This document shows positions 1 through 6,303 of a stretch of DNA of 12,215 nucleotides, one piece after another. This DNA comes from Calditrichota bacterium (GTDB taxonomy: Bacteria; Zixibacteria; MSB-5A5; GN15; FEB-12), in contig QQUK01000120.1 in NCBI GenBank assembly GCA_008501655.1, positions 1 through 12,215 of the forward strand, written 5' to 3'. Below the pieces are notes generated by a model. The model had not been told where the DNA came from. It searched no databases and saw nothing but the letters and a program-made list of their open reading frames with translations. Numbering within the stretch: position 1 is the stretch's first letter; each line of letters starts with the position of its first letter. The translations under genes were made by a program, and so were the position numbers.

Positions 1-22
1 TTAGAAATATTGAGGAAATCTA

Positions 23-1387
23 TTGTTTAATAAAGTCTTAATTGCAAACCGCGGCGAAATCGCATTGCGGGTGATCAGAGCCTGTAAGGAATTAGGCTTA
101 CAAACAGTTGCGGTTTATTCCGAAGCTGATCGGGACGCCCTCCATGTACGATTTGCTGATGAGGATGTCTGTATCGGTCCTCCATCTCCGATGGAATCGT
201 ATCTTGACATGAAAAAAATTATTGCTGCTGCTGAAGTTACCAACGCCGGAGCAATTCATCCCGGATACGGATTTTTAGCTGAGAATGCGGACTTTGCAGA
301 AGTCTGCGAATCTTGTGGTATTACTTTTATCGGTCCTACCCCTGATCAGATTAGACAACTTGGAGATAAGGTAAAAGCTAAAGAGTTGATGACTAAAGCA
401 GGAGTACCTTGTACTCCGGGCTCTGAAGGAATTGTTGCAACTTATGATGATGCTGTCGGAATTGCTGAACAGATTGGGTATCCGGTAATTCTTAAAGCTG
501 TTGCCGGAGGCGGTGGTAAAGGGATGCGTGTCTGCAATGATAAAGCTGAACTTGAGCGTGGCTTCCGGCTCTGTTCGACCGAAGCTGCCAATTCATTCAA
601 TAATCCTGATCTCTATATGGAAAAATTTATCATTGAACCGCATCATGTGGAGATTCAGATAATCGGTGATACCCATGGTAACTTTTATCATTTTGGTGAA
701 CGTGACTGTTCTATCCAGAGAAGACACCAGAAACTAATCGAAGAAACTCCTTCACCGCTTATGACTGATGAATTACGTGCTAAAATGGGTGAAGCTGCTA
801 TTCGGGGTGCAAAAGTTGTTAACTACCGCGGTGTCGGTACAATTGAATTTTTAGTCAATTCGAATCTTGAATTTTATTTTATGGAAATGAACACCCGTAT
901 ACAGGTTGAACATCCGGTAACCGAAGAAGCATTTGAAGTCGATTTAATCAAAGACCAGATTAAGGTCGCTATGGGTGAAAAGTTGACATATAATCAGGAT
1001 GACCTCAAACATAAATGGGCTGTGATTGAGTGCCGTATCAACGCCGAAGATGTTGAAAAAGATTTCCGGCCTACTCCGGGGAAACTGACCGGACTCCATG
1101 TCCCCGGCGGTCCCGGTGTTCGTGTTGATAAAGCGGTTTATACCGGTTATTCAATTCCGCCGTATTATGATTCAATGATTGCTAAATTGATTGTCAAAGG
1201 GCGCGACCGTGCTGAAGCGATGCTCAAGATGAAAAATGCCTTAAGTGAATTTATCATTGAAGGGATTCCGACAACAATACCGTTTCATCAGGAAATATTT
1301 GAACATCCTGATTTTATTGCGGGTAATTATGATATTGCATTCTTGGAAACAAGATTTAAAAAGAAAATAGAAGAAACTGTTAAATAA
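23..1387 (+). CDS. accC: Biotin carboxylase, acetyl-CoA carboxylase subunit
   Basis: The product carboxylates biotin on its carrier protein using ATP and bicarbonate, the first half-reaction of acetyl-CoA (or a related acyl-CoA) carboxylase, in the cytoplasm. The 454 residues are the usual subunit length. The N-terminal domain opens with FNKVLIANRGEIALR. The ATP-grasp glycine loop GGGGKGMR is at residues 162-169, HHVEIQ at 207-212, RDCSIQRRHQK at 227-237, and the catalytic EMNTRIQVEHPVTE at 288-301. The start is TTG at 23, chosen because the protein begins exactly at the family N-terminus and TGAGGAAA (11-18) is a good ribosome binding site. The 22 bases upstream are too short to identify; TAG at 2-4 could end an accB gene, but this is a guess. 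gcvH follows after 20 bp. No biotinyl or carboxyltransferase domain is fused, so partners lie elsewhere. Pyruvate or propionyl-CoA carboxylase use cannot be excluded. Confidence 0.95.
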   Translation: MFNKVLIANRGEIALRVIRACKELGLQTVAVYSEADRDALHVRFADEDVCIGPPSPMESYLDMKKIIAAAEVTNAGAIHPGYGFLAENADFAEVCESCGITFIGPTPDQIRQLGDKVKAKELMTKAGVPCTPGSEGIVATYDDAVGIAEQIGYPVILKAVAGGGGKGMRVCNDKAELERGFRLCSTEAANSFNNPDLYMEKFIIEPHHVEIQIIGDTHGNFYHFGERDCSIQRRHQKLIEETPSPLMTDELRAKMGEAAIRGAKVVNYRGVGTIEFLVNSNLEFYFMEMNTRIQVEHPVTEEAFEVDLIKDQIKVAMGEKLTYNQDDLKHKWAVIECRINAEDVEKDFRPTPGKLTGLHVPGGPGVRVDKAVYTGYSIPPYYDSMIAKLIVKGRDRAEAMLKMKNALSEFIIEGIPTTIPFHQEIFEHPDFIAGNYDIAFLETRFKKKIEETVK

Positions 1388-1407
1388 TATTTAAAACGGA
1401 GGAAGCT

Positions 1408-1785
1408 GTGAACATTCCGGCTGATTTAAGATATACAAAAGAACATGAGTGGGTAAAACTCGAAGGTACAACTGCAATAATCGGCGTTACTGATTTTGCT
1501 CAAAGTAATCTCACTGACATCACTTTTTTTGAATTTCCGGAAATCGGAAGAGAAGTGAACCAAATGGAGGAGATTGGTGTTATAGAAACATCCAAGGCTG
1601 TTTCCGATATCTTCTCTCCGGTATCGGGAAAAGTTGTCGCTGTAAACGATGCTCTGGATGATAATCCGGAAACGGTCAATAGTGACCCGTACGGTGATGG
1701 ATGGTTAGTGAAAATTGAAGTAAAAGATGCATCTGAATTTGAAGCTTTGCTTTCAGCTGATGCATACAAAGAATTGATCGACTAA
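1408..1785 (+). CDS. gcvH: Glycine cleavage system H protein
   Basis: This is the lipoyl carrier of the glycine cleavage system. It accepts the aminomethyl group from the P-protein and shuttles it to the T-protein and then to lipoamide dehydrogenase. It has 125 residues, the normal size. The N-terminal LRYTKEHEWVKLEG and the lipoyl-domain motif ETSKAVSDIFSPVSG are typical, which makes Lys63 the predicted lipoylated residue. The C-terminal NSDPYGDGWLVKIE also matches the family. The start is GTG at 1408 with GGAGGA (1398-1403) five bases upstream. It sits 20 bp after accC and 19 bp before gcvPA, so co-transcription is likely. gcvT and lpd are absent from the window. Confidence 0.96.
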   Translation: MNIPADLRYTKEHEWVKLEGTTAIIGVTDFAQSNLTDITFFEFPEIGREVNQMEEIGVIETSKAVSDIFSPVSGKVVAVNDALDDNPETVNSDPYGDGWLVKIEVKDASEFEALLSADAYKELID

Positions 1786-1804
1786 ATTAAAGGTTACTTG
1801 TTAG

Positions 1805-3163
1805 ATGTCTTATATTTCCAATACACCTGATGATCAGAAGAAGATGCTTGCCAAAATCGGTGTTGAAAAACTCGAGGATCTTTTTGAACCGATTCCTGAA
1901 GGACTCCGTTTAAAACGTCCGCTTGATATTCAGGCACTTTCCGAAATCGAACTCCTTGCTGAACTTGAAGAATTCTCAAAGCGGAATGATGAAAATCTGA
2001 CCTGCTTTGCAGGTGGCGGGGTTTATGATCATTTTATTCCGGCAGCCCTTGAAGTTGTCCTTTCCCGTCCGGAATTTATGACCGCATATACACCTTATCA
2101 GCCGGAAGTCTCCCAGGGAACACTTCAGATTATCTACGAATTTCAAACCCATATCTGCCGCTTGACAGGAATGGAAGTTGCCAATGCATCGATGTATGAT
2201 GGTGCATCAGCATCAGCGGAAGCGTTGATTCTGGCGATGAATGTTACAAAAAGAAGAAAAGTTGTCATCTCTGAGACGGTTAATCCTCTCTGGCGTGAAG
2301 TTATCAAAACATACTTATCCGGCAGAGATGTCGATATGGTCATTGTACCGCACCAGGAAGGTCTGACAGATTTTTCAGTACTTTCAGACTATATAGATGA
2401 ACAGACAGCAGCAGTTTTAGTCTCCCAACCAAACTTTTTCGGAAATCTTGAAGATATCGAACAAGCTGTACAAATAATGCATGCTGTCGGTGGTAAAGTA
2501 GTTTTGGGTATAGACCCGATTGCGCAGGCATTGTTAAAGACTCCGGCTGAATATAATGCTGATATCGTTGTCGGTGAAGGTCAGCCTCTTGGTATTCCGA
2601 TGTCGTTTGGCGGTCCTTTAGTAGGTTTTTTTGCTGCGAAAAAAGAACTTATTCGTTTTATGCCGGGAAGAATTGTAGCCCGGACAAAAGATGTTGACGG
2701 TAAAGAAGGCTTTGTACTTACTTTACAGACCCGTGAACAGCATATCCGCAGAGAAAAAGCAACTTCGAATATATGTACTAATCAGGCGCTTATGGCAACA
2801 GCTGCAACGATTTACTGTTCGTTACTTGGTAAACAGGGACTTAAAAAGGCTGCGTTGCTTTCTGCTGAAAAAGCGCATGATGCGTATAAACAGATTTGTA
2901 ACATCGATGGTTTTGAACCGTACTTCAAAGAACAGTCCTTTGTCCGTGAGTTCGCTATTAAAACACCTTACAAGGCAAATGATATTCTTGATAAGATGAT
3001 TGAGCGTGGTGTTCTTGCCGGGATATATGCCGGCAGATGGTACTCAGATTTAGATGACTGCCTGATTATTGCAGCTACGGAAAAACGAACCGATGCTGAT
3101 ATTGAAAAACTGATTACAAATTTAAAGGAATTAGCAGCAAGTGGAGTATTGTCCAGTCTGTAA
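1805..3163 (+). CDS. gcvPA: Glycine dehydrogenase (decarboxylating) subunit 1
   Basis: This is the N-terminal half of the split P-protein, which with GcvPB forms the PLP-dependent glycine decarboxylase that loads GcvH. The 452 residues match the two-subunit (GcvPA/GcvPB) form rather than the roughly 950-residue fused enzyme. Recognisable stretches are CFAGGGVYDHFIPA (68-81), YTPYQPEVSQG (95-105), the THICRLTGMEVANASMYDG region (115-133) and a fold-type-I aminotransferase-like core. The PLP lysine is expected in GcvPB, not here. The start is ATG at 1805; only a weak purine stretch (AAAGG, 1790-1794) precedes it. The last 23 bases overlap the start of the following small gene, suggesting translational coupling. 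Its partner gcvPB lies 1.6 kb downstream, separated by three genes, an unusual arrangement because the two halves are commonly adjacent. Confidence 0.95.
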   Translation: MSYISNTPDDQKKMLAKIGVEKLEDLFEPIPEGLRLKRPLDIQALSEIELLAELEEFSKRNDENLTCFAGGGVYDHFIPAALEVVLSRPEFMTAYTPYQPEVSQGTLQIIYEFQTHICRLTGMEVANASMYDGASASAEALILAMNVTKRRKVVISETVNPLWREVIKTYLSGRDVDMVIVPHQEGLTDFSVLSDYIDEQTAAVLVSQPNFFGNLEDIEQAVQIMHAVGGKVVLGIDPIAQALLKTPAEYNADIVVGEGQPLGIPMSFGGPLVGFFAAKKELIRFMPGRIVARTKDVDGKEGFVLTLQTREQHIRREKATSNICTNQALMATAATIYCSLLGKQGLKKAALLSAEKAHDAYKQICNIDGFEPYFKEQSFVREFAIKTPYKANDILDKMIERGVLAGIYAGRWYSDLDDCLIIAATEKRTDADIEKLITNLKELAASGVLSSL

Positions 3164-3488
3164 AAGTGAAGTGAAGGATTCTATGTCAACATGCCCGGTT
3201 TGTTCATCTGATTTATCACAAGAAGAAAAATCAGAATGGAAATCAATCGGTTCCATTGAGGACAAAATATCCGCTGACTACGCTGAGGAAACATTAAAAT
3301 CATATGAGATTCCGGTTGTTATTATTTCCCGTTCCGGTTTTTTCGGAGCTGCCGGTTTGAATCTGAATCCGTTTCACACCAAAACATCGGGACTGTTTAA
3401 TGTCATGGTCTTAAAAGATGATGAAGAGGAAGCGGTTGAGATTTTGAATATGATTTTAGGTGATACATTTATTGCTGAGGATAATTAG
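3141..3488 (+). CDS. Small zinc-ribbon protein with DUF2007-like domain (copy 1)
   Basis: A 115-residue soluble protein of unknown role. Residues 4-21 form a four-cysteine zinc ribbon (Cys4, Cys7, Cys18, Cys21, in YCPVC and TCPVC knuckles). Residues of roughly 33-110 resemble the DUF2007 'putative signal transducing protein' family: W-x-SIGSIEDKISADYAEETL, then a short strand ending in PVVI, and a final strand with VMVLKDDEEEAVEIL. The start is GTG at 3141, inside the end of gcvPA (23-bp overlap), with AAGGA (3125-3129) upstream; this start puts the first cysteine knuckle at the N-terminus, matching the next gene. The next gene begins directly after its stop and has the same architecture, so the pair looks like a tandem duplication. 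The domain call is from pattern memory, and no function should be assumed. Confidence 0.82.
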   Translation: MEYCPVCKSEVKDSMSTCPVCSSDLSQEEKSEWKSIGSIEDKISADYAEETLKSYEIPVVIISRSGFFGAAGLNLNPFHTKTSGLFNVMVLKDDEEEAVEILNMILGDTFIAEDN

Positions 3489-3887
3489 ATGGGGTACTGC
3501 CCGATTTGTAAATTTGAATATGATACGAAATCATCATTCTGTCCTGATTGCCAGACGATGCTTGTGAATTTGAAAGATGAAGCCAATAAAGCTGCGGTGA
3601 AACCGGATAACAGCTGGGTGGTCATCGCCGGTGTAGATGATGATATCAATCGTGAGTTGGTTAAATCCTCACTCGACTCAAGAAATATCCCCTCTATGTT
3701 TGTGAATTCCGGTGATAACAAAGAGACAAAACAGCTTTCAAGTCTCATCAATATCACATTGGAACAGACTGAACAGGAGATGATTATTGTACCGAAAGAA
3801 TATCAAAGAGAAGCAATATCCGTTCTCAAAGGTTTGTATGAAATCGGGCTTGAATTAGTAGATAAAAATAGAGAAAATTTAACATAA
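3489..3887 (+). CDS. Small zinc-ribbon protein with DUF2007-like domain (copy 2)
   Basis: A 132-residue paralogue of the preceding gene. It has the same N-terminal zinc ribbon with cysteines at 4, 7, 18 and 21 (YCPIC and FCPDC knuckles). A DUF2007-like alpha/beta segment follows: WVVIAGVDDDINRELVKSSLDSRNIPSMFV, ending in MIIVPKEYQREAISVL. It diverges strongly from copy 1 outside the cysteines and the helix/strand pattern, so the duplication is old. The ATG at 3489 follows the upstream TAG without any gap, and TGAGG (3476-3480) is a usable ribosome binding site. It ends 14 bp before the selenoprotein gene. A metal-binding or signalling role is possible, but nothing in the sequence fixes it. 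Confidence 0.82.
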   Translation: MGYCPICKFEYDTKSSFCPDCQTMLVNLKDEANKAAVKPDNSWVVIAGVDDDINRELVKSSLDSRNIPSMFVNSGDNKETKQLSSLINITLEQTEQEMIIVPKEYQREAISVLKGLYEIGLELVDKNRENLT

Positions 3888-3901
3888 GGAATGGAGAAGT
3901 A

Positions 3902-4771
3902 ATGAAAAAACAACTTATCGCACTTACTGTATTATTTGTTGCTGTAATTGCTATCTCATGCGGTAAAAAAGCAGAAGATACAATGTCGTCAAATGAGAGC
4001 TTTTATTATACGACTTTTGCTGAAGGTCTTGCTGCAGCAGAGCAAAGTGGAAAATCAATTGTTATAGATTTCTACACCGATTGGTGAGGATGGTGCAAAA
4101 GATTCGACACGGTCGTGTTGATTGACTCAAGTATGATTGATTATTTTTCAAATGATATGATTTTTGTTAAAGCAAATGCTGAAGAGGCAGATTCATTGAC
4201 TGCCAAAAAATACAGCGTCAGCGGGTATCCGACATTTGTTCTTACTGATGCAAAAGGTGAAGAGATTGATAGAATCGTTGGGTATATGGAAGCGGGTCCA
4301 TTCCTGGAAACAGTAAATAATTATTTACAGGGTATCGGAACTCTTGATGACCTTCTTGCCAAAGCTGCTGATTCTACTGATAGAATGCTCTATTATGAAA
4401 TTGCAGAAAAATATAAATACCGCGGTGGTTCTGATGAAGCCAAAATGTGGTATGAAAAAATACTGGCAGCTGGAGAGCCGACTGATTCTCTTGCCGGTGA
4501 AGTGAAGATAGCACTTGCTGATATGGTGCTGAGAAATAAAGAATATGATGCTGCTCTTGCAGAGTTTGGTACTATTGAAAAAGATTTCAAAGGAACTCCA
4601 TTTGGAGAAACTGCGATTCTTTATCAGGCATATATCTATCGTTCAAAACTGAACGATACAACAAAAGCGATTTCTGAATATGAACGCTTTGTAAAAGAAT
4701 ATCCGAACTCGGAAGATGCTGAGTATGCAACAAATAAAGCAAAAGAACTTAAAGGTGAAGCTGAAGAATAG
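3902..4771 (+). CDS. Probable selenocysteine-containing thioredoxin-like TPR lipoprotein
   Basis: One frame runs from ATG 3902 (GGAGAAG at 3893-3899 upstream) to TAG 4769-4771 and is broken only by TGA at 4085-4087. Read through, it gives 289 residues with selenocysteine (U) at 62. The order is: lipoprotein signal peptide with lipidated Cys20 after a hydrophobic stretch (residues -3 to -1 are AIS, a relaxed lipobox); thioredoxin-like fold with DFYTDW-U-GWCK at 56-66, so the redox pair is Sec62/Cys65; cis-proline loop SGYPTF with Pro110; then helical TPR-like repeats from about 150 to 285. Related proteins have WCGWCK here, so the TGA replaces exactly the attacking cysteine. The signal peptide and the thioredoxin core lie on opposite sides of the TGA. 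A SECIS-like hairpin follows. The likely role is thiol-disulfide exchange or peroxide/metal chemistry outside the cytoplasm, tethered to a membrane; the substrate is unknown. A nonsense mutation or sequencing error is the alternative. Confidence 0.87.
4085..4087 (+). other. In-frame UGA, predicted selenocysteine codon (residue 62)
   Basis: TGA sits between TGG (Trp61) and GGA-TGG-TGC (Gly63, Trp64, Cys65) and is the only in-frame TGA in roughly 3,700 codons of coding sequence here. Genome-wide reassignment of TGA to Trp or Gly is unlikely, because all the other genes are full length without it and use TGG and GGN normally. Confidence 0.87.
4102..4123 (+). promoter_or_regulatory. SECIS-like stem-loop downstream of UGA
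   Basis: UCGACAC (4104-4110) pairs with GUGUUGA (4115-4121), giving seven pairs including one G-U, closed by the tetraloop GGUC (4111-4114). A U-U mismatch and a further A-U pair (4102/4123) extend it. The first loop G is 24 nt after the UGA, within the 16-37 nt spacing usually given for bacterial SECIS elements. The GGUC loop is what I recall for the E. coli fdhF SECIS, where loop G and U contact SelB. The hairpin lies within coding sequence, as expected in bacteria. The bulged U of the E. coli element is not clearly reproduced. Confidence 0.78.
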
Positions 4772-4773
4772 TT

Positions 4774-6240
4774 GTGCCAACTATGGATAGACCAAACTTA
4801 ATATATCAAAAATCAAAATCCGGAAGAAAAGGTTATTCTCTTCCGGATACAAAACTATCGGAAAATGAAATTTTAAATTTTATCCCTGATAAATTTAGAA
4901 GGTCCTCCGATGCCGAGCTTCCTGAAATAGCTGAAAACGAAGTGATGCGTCATTTTGTCGGTTTGTCGATTAAGAATCATCATATCGATAAAGGTTTTTA
5001 TCCGCTCGGTTCCTGTACTATGAAGTACAATCCGAAAGTGAATGATAAAGTTGCCGGAATGAACGGTTTTAAACTGCAGCATCCGCTTTCTCCGAACGCT
5101 GTTTCTCAAGGCTCATTGACCATTTACCGGGAGCTACAAAAAGTACTCTGTGAAATTTCGGGTTTTGACGCTGTTTCCTTACAGCCTGCAGCCGGTGCAC
5201 ATGGTGAGTTTACCGGTTTGCAGATTATGCGTGCTTATCATCTTGAGAACGGTGACAAGAAAAGAACCAAGATTATCATTCCTGATTCAGCCCATGGAAC
5301 AAATCCTGCAACGGTGACATCGGTTGGTTTTACAACGATTCAGGTGAAATCAAACGAACATGGTGTTATCCCGCCGGAAGCGGTTGCTGAAGTTATGTCA
5401 GATGAAGTTGCCGGGATGATGATGACCAATCCGAATACACTTGGGATTTTTGAGACTCATATTAAAGAGATTGCTGAGATTGTTCACAAAGGCGGTGGTC
5501 TTATGTATATGGATGGTGCTAATCTGAATGCCAATATGGGTATATTCCGTCCCGGGGATGTCGGATTTGATATTATGCATTTCAATCTGCATAAGACTTT
5601 TTCAACCCCTCATGGCGGCGGCGGACCGGGATCCGGTGCTGTTGGTGTGATTGAAAAACTTGCAAAGTACCTGCCGTTCCCGATTCTCCAACAAAGAGAT
5701 GACGGCACTTTCTATTTTGATTATGACCGACCGAGTTCAATCGGACGAGTTCATTCCTATCATGGTAATTTCGGGGTACTGGTTCGTGCATATACTTACA
5801 TCCGTTCTTTGGGCGGAAAAGGACTCCGCGAGGTTTCTGAAAATGCAGTACTCAATGCAAATTACTTGAAAGAATCGGTACGGAAATATTATGACTTACC
5901 GTATGATTCGATTTGTATGCATGAGTTTGTCATCTCCGGAAGTAAACAGAAGCAGATCGGGGTAAAGACGCTTGATATTTCAAAACGTCTGCTCGATTTT
6001 GGAGTTCATTCCCCGACAAACTACTTCCCGTTAATCGTTCCGGAGGCAATGATGATTGAACCGACGGAAACCGAGTCGAAGGAAACGCTTGATTATTTTG
6101 CTGAAGTGATGGCGCAGATTGCCAAAGAAGCTGAAACAGATATCGAACAGGTTACAACCGCACCGCATAATACACCGGTACGGAGGCTTGATGAGGTCTC
6201 AGCTGCACGAAATGGTGATGTCGCTTATCTTGATGTATAA
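4774..6240 (+). CDS. gcvPB: Glycine dehydrogenase (decarboxylating) subunit 2
   Basis: This is the C-terminal half of the split P-protein and carries the PLP-binding lysine. With GcvPA it decarboxylates glycine and transfers the aminomethyl group to lipoyl-GcvH. It has 488 residues, the normal length. Conserved blocks are GFYPLGSCTMKYNPKVN (74-90), LQPAAGAHGEF (136-146), IPDSAHGTNPA (169-179), MYMDGANLNA (244-253) and the PLP site NLHKTFSTPHGGGGPG (271-286), with Lys274 as the Schiff-base residue. The start is GTG at 4774, two bases after the selenoprotein stop, with GAAG (4764-4767) upstream; ATG at 4783 is an alternative three codons later. It is the last gene of the operon and is followed at once by a strong terminator. 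Its separation from gcvPA by three other genes is the notable point. Confidence 0.95.
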   Translation: MPTMDRPNLIYQKSKSGRKGYSLPDTKLSENEILNFIPDKFRRSSDAELPEIAENEVMRHFVGLSIKNHHIDKGFYPLGSCTMKYNPKVNDKVAGMNGFKLQHPLSPNAVSQGSLTIYRELQKVLCEISGFDAVSLQPAAGAHGEFTGLQIMRAYHLENGDKKRTKIIIPDSAHGTNPATVTSVGFTTIQVKSNEHGVIPPEAVAEVMSDEVAGMMMTNPNTLGIFETHIKEIAEIVHKGGGLMYMDGANLNANMGIFRPGDVGFDIMHFNLHKTFSTPHGGGGPGSGAVGVIEKLAKYLPFPILQQRDDGTFYFDYDRPSSIGRVHSYHGNFGVLVRAYTYIRSLGGKGLREVSENAVLNANYLKESVRKYYDLPYDSICMHEFVISGSKQKQIGVKTLDISKRLLDFGVHSPTNYFPLIVPEAMMIEPTETESKETLDYFAEVMAQIAKEAETDIEQVTTAPHNTPVRRLDEVSAARNGDVAYLDV

Positions 6241-6245
6241 AAATT

Positions 6246-6260
6246 GTTTATAAACGTTTA
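6246..6260. repeat. Two overlapping 10-bp palindromes before the terminator
   Basis: GTTTATAAAC (6246-6255) and TAAACGTTTA (6251-6260) are each perfect palindromes and share five bases. They could be an operator or chance AT-rich symmetry next to the terminator. No recognisable promoter is placed around them. Confidence 0.3.
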
Positions 6261-6299
6261 AGCCGATCATTTCTTTTTAAAGAAATGTCGGCTTTTTTA
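6261..6299 (+). terminator. Rho-independent terminator after gcvPB
   Basis: AGCCGA (6261-6266) pairs with TCGGCT (6288-6293), and CATTTCTTT (6268-6276) pairs with AAAGAAATG (6279-6287). A single bulged T at 6267 separates them and the apical loop is very short. Six T residues (6293-6298) follow. With no A-tract on the other side, it acts on the + strand. It ends only five bases before the next start codon. Confidence 0.92.
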
Positions 6300-6303
6300 T
6301 TGT

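Noticed and set aside
1500..1769. 89-codon minus-strand frame opposite gcvH
   Set aside because: It lies wholly within a conserved gene on the other strand and has low-complexity Ser/Thr-rich translation typical of a shadow frame.
4085..4087. In-frame TGA as a nonsense mutation making a pseudogene
   Set aside because: The frame is intact for 228 codons after it, the change falls exactly on the redox cysteine, and a fitting SECIS-like hairpin follows. A sequencing error cannot be fully excluded without reads.
6230..6254. Promoter TTGATG...TATAAA before the ABC ATPase gene
   Set aside because: The spacer would be only 13 bp, and the transcript would run straight into the terminator hairpin.
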